Part shown: piece after piece, positions 8,504 through 17,461 of the stretch
Layout: every line of letters starts with the position of its first letter
Position numbering within the stretch: position 1 is the first letter of the stretch
Assembly: GCA_015060075.1 (NCBI GenBank)
Contig: SUZE01000006.1
Location: 21,374 to 85,373 of the forward strand
Reading direction: 5' to 3'
Source of the DNA: Rikenellaceae bacterium
GTDB taxonomy: Bacteria > Bacteroidota > Bacteroidia > Bacteroidales > Rikenellaceae
DNA length: 64,000 nt
Notes under the pieces: model-generated
Databases searched by the model: none
Told to the model about the DNA's origin: nothing
The model's input: the letters and a program-made list of their open reading frames with translations, nothing else
Translations under genes and position numbers: made by a program

Positions 8504-9031
8504 ATGAAGGCTAAAATATCAATCTTACTTATAGCCGCATTAGCACTATTTTCGTGCAACAATGAAAAATCATCAAATACACCACAACCTGAAAGCGAAG
8601 AGGATAAAATTGTCAATGAATTGATGGCGCAGTGTCAAAATTTTGATGCTGAGGATATTATACAAGGATTGCCAGGTGAGTGGAAATATGATTCTCAACT
8701 TCTTTACGATAAATCTTGGAAAAATATTTTAGAAACATACATTTTCTTCGGGAAATATTACATTTACGCAGGCGGTTCGAGTGCTCCCAAGTTCTCTTTT
8801 ACCGCTGATGGCAAGGGTGAATATCATTTTACCTATCCTTATCCACCATATGAAGAAGATTTTCTCTCTTTTGATTGGAACTTCGATGCAACAGATAATA
8901 AACTTGTATTGAGTGGAGGATACAATAAATCGGCTATCGTATCGGGATTCAATAATGTATATCTCATATTGGACTATGTCAACAATAAAAATCAAAATAT
9001 CCGCGAGATTCTCAAAAAAAGGGTTGAGTAG
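8504..9031 (+). CDS. Small lipoprotein, paralogue 2 of 2, unknown function
   Basis: A 175-residue tandem paralogue of the preceding gene. I chose the ATG at 8504; an in-frame TTG lies two codons upstream. The signal ends LALFSCNNEK. The shared block EEDKIVNELMAQCQNFDAED is followed by PGEWKYDSQLLYDKSW, FSFTADGKGEYHF and LSFDWNFDATDNKLVLSG, the same strand order as in copy 1. The N-terminal half is much more alike between the copies than the C-terminal half, which fits a recent duplication with divergence of the exposed part. Ends at a strong bidirectional terminator. Confidence 0.8.
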   Translation: MKAKISILLIAALALFSCNNEKSSNTPQPESEEDKIVNELMAQCQNFDAEDIIQGLPGEWKYDSQLLYDKSWKNILETYIFFGKYYIYAGGSSAPKFSFTADGKGEYHFTYPYPPYEEDFLSFDWNFDATDNKLVLSGGYNKSAIVSGFNNVYLILDYVNNKNQNIREILKKRVE

Positions 9032-9046
9032 GCGAATGAACAAACA

Positions 9047-9084
9047 CAATAAAAAAGAGCGATTTTTATCGCTCTTTTTTATTG
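9047..9084. terminator. Bidirectional intrinsic terminator
   Basis: A near-perfect palindrome of caataaaaaagagcgat and its complement around a 4-nt loop, with a T run on either strand. It separates the convergent lipoprotein pair (plus) and asd (minus). Confidence 0.9.
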
Positions 9085-9100
9085 TCTATCGGAATTATCT

Positions 9101-10111
9101 TTAACGCAAAACCCCTTTGGCAATCAGCCACTCGGCAATCTGCACGGCATTCAACGCTGCACCCTTCTTGATTTGGTCGGCTACGCACCAGAACGACAAG
9201 CCATTCTCGCAGGTCAAGTCCTTGCGGATACGACCAACATATACAGGCTCCTTGCCGGCGATAAACAACGGCATAGGGTACTCCTTCTCAGCCGGATTAT
9301 CCACAACAACTACGCCCTCCGCCTCGGCAAATGCCCTGCGAGCCTCCTCCGGCGAGATTGGTCGCTCGGTCTCTACCCAGATGCTCTCCGAGTGGGCACG
9401 CATAACGGGAACACGCACGCAAGTTGCCGACACCGAGCAGTCCGAGTGCATAATCTTGCGGGTTTCGTTGTGCATCTTCATCTCCTCCTTGGTGTAGTCA
9501 TTATCGGTGAAGACGTCAATATGCGGTATCACATTGAAAGCCAACTGATAAGCGAACTTTTCAACCTTTGGCTCCTCGCCATTTGCCAACGATGCGTGTT
9601 GTGCCTCCAACTCCGCCATTGCCTGCGCACCTGCACCACTTGCAGACTGATAGGTCGAAACATGCACACGCTTGATGTGCGACAACTTCTCGATAGCATT
9701 CAATGCCACGACCATCTGAATTGTTGTGCAGTTCGGATTTGCGATAATGCGGCGTGGAGCATTCAATGCGTCCTCAGCATTTACCTCTGGAACAACCAAC
9801 GGCACATCGTTGTCCATACGGTAGCACGATGAATTGTCAATCATCAAACAACCATATTTAGTGATTGTTTCGGCATAATCGCGCGAAATAGCACCACCTG
9901 CCGATACCAATGCAAGGTCGATATCCTTGAAGTCGTCATTGTGTTGCAACTCCTTGATTACAATCTCCTTGCCACGAAAAGTTCGTGTTTGTCCTGCACT
10001 GCGAGATGAGCCAAACAATACCAACTCATCGAGTGGGAAATTGTGCTCATCTAAAATTTTCAAGAACTCTTGTCCTACGGCGCCACTTGCGCCTACAACT
10101 GCAACCTTCAT
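9101..10111 (-). CDS. asd: Aspartate-semialdehyde dehydrogenase
   Basis: 336 residues, the usual size. It reduces aspartyl phosphate to aspartate semialdehyde with NADPH on the way to lysine, threonine and methionine. Visible are the nucleotide loop [11 protein letters not shown] (6-16), the catalytic Cys128 in [24 protein letters not shown], and the [11 protein letters not shown] region in the substrate domain. The partner aspartate kinase lies at 17462-18718 in this window but in a separate transcript. The 3' end faces the bidirectional terminator. Confidence 0.97.
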   Translation of the reverse strand: MKVAVVGASGAVGQEFLKILDEHNFPLDELVLFGSSRSAGQTRTFRGKEIVIKELQHNDDFKDIDLALVSAGGAISRDYAETITKYGCLMIDNSSCYRMDNDVPLVVPEVNAEDALNAPRRIIANPNCTTIQMVVALNAIEKLSHIKRVHVSTYQSASGAGAQAMAELEAQHASLANGEEPKVEKFAYQLAFNVIPHIDVFTDNDYTKEEMKMHNETRKIMHSDCSVSATCVRVPVMRAHSESIWVETERPISPEEARRAFAEAEGVVVVDNPAEKEYPMPLFIAGKEPVYVGRIRKDLTCENGLSFWCVADQIKKGAALNAVQIAEWLIAKGVLR

Positions 10112-10159
10112 AATTCGTTGTTATTTAAGTTATTTTTTGTGTATTGTTTGTGTTTGTTT

Positions 10160-10300
10160 TGTTTTCCGAACTCCGAGCGTCATCATGGCGCAGCCTTTTC
10201 TGGGCTTTACTGGGGGCGGGCGTTCCGCCCTTACTGGGGGTGCTCACTTCGTTCGCTTTATGGGGAGCGCTTTGGCTTTTTTGTTTTCCGTTTTCCGTTA
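10160..10300. repeat. Mosaic intergenic element A
   Basis: Fills the gap between PBP1A and asd. It has the left module (ttttccgaactccgagcg, then atggcgca), a G-rich centre with the hairpin gggcgttccgccc, a right module ending ggggagcgct, and then tandem CGTTTTCC units that abut the TAA of PBP1A. Copies B and C share the centre. Confidence 0.75.
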
Positions 10301-12739
10301 TTCAAAGAACTCGTCTTGTGTCATTGCTGCTGCGGCAGCGGGGCTTTCGGCATCTTCGCACTCTGCCTCCTGCCACGATGCAGGGCGTACAAACTTATCC
10401 TCCCTATCGACATTGATATTTGGGTCGCTATGCACCCTGCGGAGAAAATCTCCCACTATCGGCAGAGCCATAACTGAGCCTTCACCTCGGCTCGAAGTTA
10501 GGTGAATGGATTGGTCTTCGCCACCTACCCATGCTCCGGCAACAAGTTTTGGCGTAATACCCATAAACCAAGCGTCACGATTTTCGTTTGTTGTACCAGT
10601 CTTGCCGGCAATCTCCACGCCGTGCATATTGAACGCCCAACCCATACGGCGACCTGTGCCGTGAGTGATAACCCTCTGCATCATCGTAAGCATCGTATAT
10701 GCCGACTCCTTGCTGATTGCATCTTGCGAGGAGGAAGTGAATGAAGAGATAAGATTGCCCTGCCTATCCTCGATATGGGTTACAAAGATTGGGGTGTTAT
10801 ATACACCTTCGTTTGCGAAGGTCGAATAGGCACTAACCATTTCGTAAACATTCGACTCAAACGAACCTACACACAACGCATATACAGGGTCTATAAAGCT
10901 CAAAATACCCATATTGTGGATAAAATCGGCTACGGCTTCCGGTTGCTTTGCCTGCTTCATAATCCAAGCCGAGTAGTTGTTGCGCGAGTGTGCCAAGCCC
11001 CATCGCAGAGGGTGCAAAACGCCATCATATTCCACATTTCCCGACTCCTTTGGCGACCACGCAGCACCAACTGCCGTTTCGATTGTTACGGGGAGATTTG
11101 GTACCATTGTGCAAGGTGTCAAGCCGAGGTGGTCGATGGCAAAGGTGTAGATAAACGGCTTGACGGTAGAGCCAATTTGTCGTTTACCCTGCTTTGCCAT
11201 ATCGTACTTGAAGTATTGGAACGAAGGACCGCCGACATACGCCTTGACATGACCTGTTTGTGGCTCCATTGCCACAAATGCTGCTCGCATAATGCGCTTG
11301 TGGTGCAAAATAGAGTCACGAGGTGTGAGCAGAGTGTCACGCTCGCCCTCGTAGGTAAAGACCTTCATCTCACATTTTTTCGAGAAACTTGCATATATCT
11401 CTTTGTCGTTCACACCCGCCGACTTCATATTGCGGAAACGGTCCGAGTTGCGCATTGCTCGCTTTATGATTGCCTCTTCCTCCTCTTTGGTGAGGTTTTG
11501 AAAGAGTTTTTTTGTTTCACGCACCTGCCTATCCATCGTAGGCTGAATAACGGTCTGCAACTGCTTTTGCACCGATGCCTCGGCATACTCCTGCATTGAG
11601 GCGTTGATGGTGGTGTAGATTTTCAAGCCGTCACGATATATATCGTATGGCGTGCCGTCAGCCTTACGGTTTTTGTGGCACCAACCGATAAGAGGATTTT
11701 CGTCATACTCCTTGCAAGCCTGCTCGTAGTCCCAAGTGGTGTAGAAGTTGCGGCGTTTTGGTCGTTGAGCATTCATTGTCAGGCGCAACATTTCGCGGAA
11801 GTAGGTCGCACGACCGTAGTTGTGCGATACAGGGCGATAGTTCAGTGTGATAGGCAGTGCCGACAACGAGTCGTATTGAGCCTCGGTGATACCTCCTGCC
11901 GCTTCGATACGCTTCAATACAGTATTGCGGCGGCGCAGTGCATTTTCGGGGTTGCGCACAGGCGAATAGCGTGTCGGAGCGTTTACAACACCCACCAACA
12001 CTGCCGCCTCCTGCAAGTTCAACTCCGCAGGCGTCTTGCCGAAAAATGTTGCCGCAGCCGACTTTATACCGAATGAGTTGGAGCCGTACTCTACGGTGTT
12101 AAGGTACATTGCGATAATCTCCTCTTTGGTGTAGTTATATTCGAGTTTCAGGGCGGTAATCCACTCCTTAAACTTTGACACAACAAGTTTTACTGTGCGG
12201 ACAATCTTGTTCTCGCCACGCTTGCCACGAGGGAAGAGGTTTTTTGCCAACTGTTGTGTGATTGTACTTCCGCCACCCTGCGATGAGCGTTGCAGTGCGA
12301 TGGTCTTCACTCCCACACGCGCCAGCGAAACGAGGTCAATGCCTGAGTGGGTATAGAAACGAGCATCCTCCGTAGCGACAAGAGCCGCAGCAAGTGGCGG
12401 CAACTGATGCCCTGCGATGTTGAGCAGAGTAGTCGAATCTTGCGGAAAGAGGTCGGCATATTGCACATAGGAGCGATTCTGCACAAAGAAACTTCCGATA
12501 ACCTGTCCGTTATCGGCGTATATCTCGGTTGCGAGGTTGCTCTTTGGATTTTCCAACTCCTCGAATGACGGCATACGACCAAATGCCCCCATAGCGGTAA
12601 GCGAGAGCATTAGCACGAGTAGTGCGATAGGTGTCATTGCCACAATCCATAGCCACTTTACGACCTGTTTGGTCTTGTTTTGTTTGGTTGAGCCTCTTTT
12701 GCGAGGGCTCTTGCGAGTAGTATTCTTCTTTGTCTGCAT
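10298..12739 (-). CDS. mrcA: Penicillin-binding protein 1A, bifunctional transglycosylase/transpeptidase
   Basis: An 813-residue class A PBP that polymerises and cross-links peptidoglycan. A basic cytoplasmic tail is followed by one membrane helix (about 29-54). The GT51 domain shows ATEDARFYTHSGID (122-135) and GGGSTITQQLAKNLF (156-170). The transpeptidase domain shows the catalytic STVK (524-527), SRNN, and the KTGTTNENRDAW box. The C-terminal tail is Ala/Glu-rich and ends at a stop directly followed by CGGAAAAC repeats. It is 14 bp downstream of the large 1035-residue gene and probably co-transcribed. Confidence 0.96.
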   Translation of the reverse strand: MQTKKNTTRKSPRKRGSTKQNKTKQVVKWLWIVAMTPIALLVLMLSLTAMGAFGRMPSFEELENPKSNLATEIYADNGQVIGSFFVQNRSYVQYADLFPQDSTTLLNIAGHQLPPLAAALVATEDARFYTHSGIDLVSLARVGVKTIALQRSSQGGGSTITQQLAKNLFPRGKRGENKIVRTVKLVVSKFKEWITALKLEYNYTKEEIIAMYLNTVEYGSNSFGIKSAAATFFGKTPAELNLQEAAVLVGVVNAPTRYSPVRNPENALRRRNTVLKRIEAAGGITEAQYDSLSALPITLNYRPVSHNYGRATYFREMLRLTMNAQRPKRRNFYTTWDYEQACKEYDENPLIGWCHKNRKADGTPYDIYRDGLKIYTTINASMQEYAEASVQKQLQTVIQPTMDRQVRETKKLFQNLTKEEEEAIIKRAMRNSDRFRNMKSAGVNDKEIYASFSKKCEMKVFTYEGERDTLLTPRDSILHHKRIMRAAFVAMEPQTGHVKAYVGGPSFQYFKYDMAKQGKRQIGSTVKPFIYTFAIDHLGLTPCTMVPNLPVTIETAVGAAWSPKESGNVEYDGVLHPLRWGLAHSRNNYSAWIMKQAKQPEAVADFIHNMGILSFIDPVYALCVGSFESNVYEMVSAYSTFANEGVYNTPIFVTHIEDRQGNLISSFTSSSQDAISKESAYTMLTMMQRVITHGTGRRMGWAFNMHGVEIAGKTGTTNENRDAWFMGITPKLVAGAWVGGEDQSIHLTSSRGEGSVMALPIVGDFLRRVHSDPNINVDREDKFVRPASWQEAECEDAESPAAAAAMTQDEFFE

Positions 12740-12753
12740 AGTCTTGTTTATGG

Positions 12754-15700
12754 TTAGAACGGCATTCCAAAACCAACGGTTACAAATGGTTTTTTCTTGC
12801 CATGTGGTTGATATATCGAGAGTGTCAGCGATGTAGTACCTGCATCCGGCATACGGAATAGGTTGAAATCGAGTGACAAATCACCTCCGTAGGAGAATAT
12901 ATGTTCTCGTTTAACCCTTGTTACAACACCTCCGTTAGCACCGTCTATATAGGGCAACTTACTGCCAAACGAAGCGTAGTCAAATCCGAGGTTAAGTCGG
13001 ACACGCTTAAATTGGATAACCGCACAGCCGAGGTCGGGATACCAAATCGGGAGGGCGTAGTTGATTGAGGTGGCGACATAGTTGCGGTTCTCTATCTCTG
13101 ATAGATAGAAGCCTCTCGGAATAAGTCGGCCCGAGTGGAAGGCGAGGTTGGAGAGGGCATCTTCACGGTCAAAACTCTTCAACGAAGTTTGATAAACGGC
13201 TGCCAACGAGAGCGAGTGATGCTTCGCTACACCGGGGAAGTATGCCTTGCCGTAGACCGATACAAGGTGTCCGAAGTTCTTATCCGCAGGGTTGAGTGCA
13301 TAGTTCAACGAGATGACCTGCCCCCATTTCGGAAGGAAATCCTTGTGAGCCAAACGTACTTGGTCTTGATAACCCCAACCAAATTGCAAAAGGTGTACTC
13401 CCTCCTTGTATCCTATTTTGGCGATATTGTTCACAGTGCCCTTACCTATCTCGACTGCGAGCCTGTCCACCTTTGCAACCAGACCGTTCGAGTAGTTGTA
13501 ACCCGCCGAAACCTGCACAAATCGTGTGTGATATCCCGCCTGGAAGTAGAGTGGCAGAGATGCCATCATGCCGATATTGTAGTATTTCCCGAGTTCCGGC
13601 ACTTCGTTCAACACCAGCTCCTCTTTGCCTGTAACGGGGTTTGTTACATACTCCTCTTTGCCACCGGGTAATACCGCCTGATATTTGCCCGTGAGAGGGT
13701 TGTAGAGGAAAGTATATGCCGAATAGAGTTGCTGTGTTCCTCCGTATGTGGCATTTATGCTGAGATTTACTCCCAGTCCATAGTAGCGAAAAGCCCCTTT
13801 GAATACGCTTCCCTCTCGTGCATTCCAACCCCATGTAAGAAATCCGCTGGCGGTGGAGAGGATATTCTGCGACATGATTGTTGCACCGAGATTGAAGTCT
13901 AACGCCCCCTCCTCGCTCAACGAGAACGGGTCATACGACACCGGAGCCCACGAGTGGATATTGAAGAGGTGTGCAGGACCGCTATATCTCTTATCACGCA
14001 GCGGTTTAACACCCTTGCGTTTCGTCCGCCCGAACTCTTTTGCCACTTGGAGCATCGAATCTGCTCCTATAAATCGCACCGTATCGAGGTTTATGGTGTT
14101 CCACTTTTTGCGCTGTGGATTTACGAGGTTTTTCGGCAATTTAGAGTACTCTATTTTTGGCAATGTATCTCGCTTAATCGTCTGCTCGGTAATATGATAA
14201 CCATAGCGGTCATAGGTAGTCATCAACACCTTTTCGCCATCGGTAGACATTGGCGAGAATGAACCGTATGTCGAGCCAGAGATGCGATATTCGGTTGAGG
14301 TGCGAAGGTCGTAACAATGCACCTCATCTTTGCCCGACTGAATTGAGCCGAAATACAACACTCCATCTTTGGCACGGAGGTCGCTGATAGTTATGTATGC
14401 ACCTTGGGTGATATGTTCAATATCTCTGTCTCTACCCACCTTACCAAGCCACATTCCGCTATCGTCCGTAGCGATAAAATAGAGCGCATGTGTGTAGTTG
14501 TCGTATGCCAAGCCATGTATCTCCGTATCCGAAGGGATTTCCACTCGCAGATACTCCTCTTCGTGGCGAGGTTTCGGATTTCCGCGCACAATGCTATACA
14601 CTCCACTCGGCGCATACTCCACCCATGCCAACTCATATTCGGAAATTGGAGTAGGGTACAATACCTTCTGCATACGATTGAGGGTGCGGGTGCGACCTCG
14701 CTCCAAATCCATATAACAGAGCTTCGAGTTTACTCGCTCGGCAAATAGGGTACTGCGGCGGTATTCTGTCCACCAAATACGACCTCCCACAACTTCACTT
14801 GGGCGGCTCGAAACAGCACCTGTATAGGCGATGTGACGGCTCTTACCGGTCTTGCTGTCCGTTACGACAAAGGCATCGGGTTTGTCGAGCGTTTCGCAGA
14901 GCGACAACACCATATCCTTGTCGATATATTGCGGATAGCGGAACTTCGTGTAACCCTTTTTGCGCTCGGCAGAGATTTGTGTCGAGGTATTTGGTTGATA
15001 TGGAAGAGAGTTCCAATAATCATTCAAATCGGCAAATGTTTCACGCAGAAGTTTTGTGGTCGATGTTCCATAATACCTCTTCATCGCAACATAGGTGGTG
15101 GCGAAGGTGTATGGGTTGCGTACAGCATAACGCACTATCTTATCCCAAATATTCTCGTTGTATTTGGTGTTGGCGTATGCGGTTATCTGGTAGCCAAGTT
15201 GGTAGTGGTCGGGGATATACTCCTTGTACGAGCCACAGAACCATTTATTGTATCCTCGCTCCTTTGTCGGGTTGCCGATAGCACGGTAGTGCATCGTGAA
15301 TGAGGGTTGCAGCGCACGACCGAATGAGGACATTTGCGTTTCGGAGAGCACGGCATCACCCTCCAAGCCCCACAATGGCATAAAGAGCAGTCCGATGGTC
15401 GAACTCTGCTGACCAAGGATGTAACTAAAAGCACGTACAAAGCCTCGGTTGATGTTGTTGTATTGTACGGCATGACGATATTCATGTGCAGCAAGTTGTT
15501 TCAACCAAGGCATCGAGTAGCCGTTTACTGCCGGAGAGGAGAGAATCTCCACACGCTTCGGAAGCCACATCACCAAACCATTTGACGAGAAGTTCTCGGG
15601 GTGAATAACAAACGGAATCTTCATCGGACCGTGACGATAACCGAAGTCGATGGTCGGTTGCACGGCACGGGCATAGTACATCATTTTGTAGCCCTGTGTG

Positions 15701-15861
15701 CGTGCCGTGTCGGGGTAGATGACATCAATCTTATCGCCTTTGAGTTTGCGCCAGCGCATATAGGTCGGGTCGGCACCCCACGAGTAGTATTGTGCCGATG
15801 CCGAATATGCACCAAGTAGCGCAACAGTGGCGATTACGATATGTTTGATAAACCCCTTCAC
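12754..15861 (-). CDS. Large secreted protein: gluzincin-like peptidase region, propeller repeats and C-terminal outer-membrane barrel
   Basis: 1035 residues with a GTG start and a signal peptide (MKGFIKHIVIATVALLGAYS, cut near ASAQ). Residues about 40-170 resemble the peptidase-MA/gluzincin fold: HEYRH at 126-130 supplies two zinc ligands and the Glu, and LWGLEGDAV supplies a third ligand at Glu167, the spacing expected. The middle (about 290-600) has TolB-like strand repeats (SEYELAWVEYAPSG, HGLAYDNYTHALYFIATDD, GSFSPMSTDGEKVLMT). The last 350 residues alternate aromatic strands and end with FVTVGFGMPF, as in outer-membrane barrels. Bacteroidota homologues are usually called hypothetical or TolB-like; activity is inferred only from the conserved ligands. 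Between SUI1 and PBP1A, all leftward. Confidence 0.72.
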   Translation of the reverse strand: MKGFIKHIVIATVALLGAYSASAQYYSWGADPTYMRWRKLKGDKIDVIYPDTARTQGYKMMYYARAVQPTIDFGYRHGPMKIPFVIHPENFSSNGLVMWLPKRVEILSSPAVNGYSMPWLKQLAAHEYRHAVQYNNINRGFVRAFSYILGQQSSTIGLLFMPLWGLEGDAVLSETQMSSFGRALQPSFTMHYRAIGNPTKERGYNKWFCGSYKEYIPDHYQLGYQITAYANTKYNENIWDKIVRYAVRNPYTFATTYVAMKRYYGTSTTKLLRETFADLNDYWNSLPYQPNTSTQISAERKKGYTKFRYPQYIDKDMVLSLCETLDKPDAFVVTDSKTGKSRHIAYTGAVSSRPSEVVGGRIWWTEYRRSTLFAERVNSKLCYMDLERGRTRTLNRMQKVLYPTPISEYELAWVEYAPSGVYSIVRGNPKPRHEEEYLRVEIPSDTEIHGLAYDNYTHALYFIATDDSGMWLGKVGRDRDIEHITQGAYITISDLRAKDGVLYFGSIQSGKDEVHCYDLRTSTEYRISGSTYGSFSPMSTDGEKVLMTTYDRYGYHITEQTIKRDTLPKIEYSKLPKNLVNPQRKKWNTINLDTVRFIGADSMLQVAKEFGRTKRKGVKPLRDKRYSGPAHLFNIHSWAPVSYDPFSLSEEGALDFNLGATIMSQNILSTASGFLTWGWNAREGSVFKGAFRYYGLGVNLSINATYGGTQQLYSAYTFLYNPLTGKYQAVLPGGKEEYVTNPVTGKEELVLNEVPELGKYYNIGMMASLPLYFQAGYHTRFVQVSAGYNYSNGLVAKVDRLAVEIGKGTVNNIAKIGYKEGVHLLQFGWGYQDQVRLAHKDFLPKWGQVISLNYALNPADKNFGHLVSVYGKAYFPGVAKHHSLSLAAVYQTSLKSFDREDALSNLAFHSGRLIPRGFYLSEIENRNYVATSINYALPIWYPDLGCAVIQFKRVRLNLGFDYASFGSKLPYIDGANGGVVTRVKREHIFSYGGDLSLDFNLFRMPDAGTTSLTLSIYQPHGKKKPFVTVGFGMPF

Positions 15862-15870
15862 TCGTTGTTG

Positions 15871-16209
15871 TTAGACCTTTTTTGTCTGCGAATATCCTTT
15901 TTGCACCAGCAGGGCCGTAACTCGGTCACGATGGTCGCCTTGAATGATAATCTCGCCATCTTTGACGGAGCCTCCTACACCGCAAGCCTGTTTTAGAAGA
16001 CGCCCTAAATTTTGTAAATCTTCGGTCGAGCCGACAAAACCACGCACTATCGTTGCAACTTTTCCGCCACGACCTTTGGTGTCGCGCCAAATGCGCAACT
16101 TCTGCTGTGAGGGTGCAAGCGTTTCCGCCTCCTGCTCTTCGCCGTAGTCGTATGTAAAGTCCGGATTTGTCGAATAGACCATTCCGAGTCGCTCTTTCCA
16201 ATCTGCCAT
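15871..16209 (-). CDS. SUI1/YciH-family translation factor
   Basis: 112 residues. The C-terminal two thirds match the eIF1/SUI1 domain: KLRIWRDTKGRGGKVATIVR, GFVGSTEDLQNLGRLLKQ, CGVGGSVKDGEIIIQG, ending with RVTALLVQKGYSQ. Bacterial YciH proteins bind the 30S subunit and affect start-site fidelity; the exact role here is inferred. It is the first gene of the leftward run with the gluzincin-like gene 9 bp downstream. Confidence 0.93.
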   Translation of the reverse strand: MADWKERLGMVYSTNPDFTYDYGEEQEAETLAPSQQKLRIWRDTKGRGGKVATIVRGFVGSTEDLQNLGRLLKQACGVGGSVKDGEIIIQGDHRDRVTALLVQKGYSQTKKV

Positions 16210-16301
16210 AAATTCCAGCCATTCGCTATTGGCTTTTAGCCATTAGCCTTTTTCAAGTATGATTACAATACCCCAATTAACGATGCAAAAGTAGCAAATA
16301 T

Positions 16302-16332
16302 TTTGGCAACTACTGCGATTTTTGTATATTTG
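16302..16332 (+). promoter_or_regulatory. Promoter of the DUF4435 gene
   Basis: TTTG (16302-16305), 19-bp spacer, TATATTTG (16325-16332). The start would be near 16339, 25 nt before the ATG at 16364, which excludes the in-frame TTG at 16322. A minus-strand TACTTTTG at 16286-16293 may serve the divergent SUI1 gene. Confidence 0.75.
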
Positions 16333-16363
16333 TTATGACAAATATGACAAAACCGCCTACATT

Positions 16364-17428
16364 ATGACCAAAAGAGAGGAGAATAAATTGCGGAAACGGG
16401 AGATTATGCTCGAAAAGATACGGGCAAAGGCTTTGGCACGAGGTAGGGTTGATTTGGAGAATTTGCCTATACCGCTGCCGGTAGATGATGGGAAACGACT
16501 TGTTCGGGTATTTGTCGAGGGGTATGAGGATGTTGCCTTTTGGCGTGGCATCTTCGACCATTTCCACAATCCCTATCTGCGTTTTGAGATTTCGGTGCCG
16601 ACACGCAAGGACTTACCAAAGGGCAAAAAGGTGTTACTTTCGATGGCAGAGCAGGCAAACGAGGAACTGCTGTTATGTATGGACTCGGACTTCGACTACC
16701 TCTTCGATGACGAGGACGAGGTGTCCCGCCGGATTGTCGAATCACCCTATATGTTCCACACCTACACCTACGCCACCGAGAACTATCTGTGCTATGCTCC
16801 TTCGTTGCATAATGTCTGTGTCAAGGCGGTAAAGAATGATGCTCATATCTTTGATTTCGAGCGTTTTATGGCGGACTATTCGCGCACTATTTACCCTCTG
16901 TTTTTGTGGTACGCCTACTCTGCATCACGCAAAACCGAGAGTGTCTTGCCACTTGTTGATTTCAAGGCAGCGGTGCGCATCGGCTATCTCGATATAGAGC
17001 AGAATGGAGCGAATACGATAGCGTGGTTGCAGCGCAATGTTGAGCGCCGGGTTGCCTCGTTGGAAGCCGACAATCCCGATATGGCGCGCGAAATTCCTGC
17101 CTTTGCCGAGCGTATCAAAAAGAAGGGTGTCGAGCCGGAATTGACCTATCATTTTATGCACGGACATACGCTGATGGACAATGTGGTGATGATATTGTTG
17201 GAGGGTGTTTGCGAGAAGTTGCGACAGATGTCGCTTTCGAAAATTATCTGCTCTTCGAAGGAGGGTGTTGCGCTACGCAACGAGATGAGCAACTACACCA
17301 ATACCTTGCGTTCAATTCGTGATGTTTTGCTCGATAACGACAACTATGAATCTTCTCCGTTATATAAGCGGTTAAAGTCTGATATTCAGCGATATATAGA
17401 TGCTACAATAGCAAAAATGGGAGTGTAA
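16364..17428 (+). CDS. DUF4435 (TOPRIM-like) protein
   Basis: 354 residues counted from the ATG at 16364. The N-terminus is strongly basic and helical (MTKREENKLRKREIMLEKIR). From residue about 50 it has the DUF4435 pattern: VRVFVEGYEDVAFWRGIF, then CMDSDFDYLF and HTYTYATENYLC, which resemble the acidic Glu...DxD positions of a TOPRIM/OLD nuclease fold. Such proteins often travel with AAA ATPases in defence or repair loci, but none adjoins it here. It stands alone, with its own promoter and a terminator at the stop codon. Nuclease activity is inference. Confidence 0.75.
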   Translation: MTKREENKLRKREIMLEKIRAKALARGRVDLENLPIPLPVDDGKRLVRVFVEGYEDVAFWRGIFDHFHNPYLRFEISVPTRKDLPKGKKVLLSMAEQANEELLLCMDSDFDYLFDDEDEVSRRIVESPYMFHTYTYATENYLCYAPSLHNVCVKAVKNDAHIFDFERFMADYSRTIYPLFLWYAYSASRKTESVLPLVDFKAAVRIGYLDIEQNGANTIAWLQRNVERRVASLEADNPDMAREIPAFAERIKKKGVEPELTYHFMHGHTLMDNVVMILLEGVCEKLRQMSLSKIICSSKEGVALRNEMSNYTNTLRSIRDVLLDNDNYESSPLYKRLKSDIQRYIDATIAKMGV

Positions 17429-17445
17429 ATCACCCCCATTTTTTT
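17413..17445. terminator. Bidirectional terminator at the DUF4435 stop codon
   Basis: The stem aaaaatggg-a-gtg pairs with cac-c-cccattttt around taaat, so the TAA stop is the loop. It has a T run on the plus strand and a matching A run upstream, serving DUF4435 (plus) and lysC (minus). Confidence 0.88.
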
Positions 17446-17461
17446 GATGCTGTTTTTTGTG

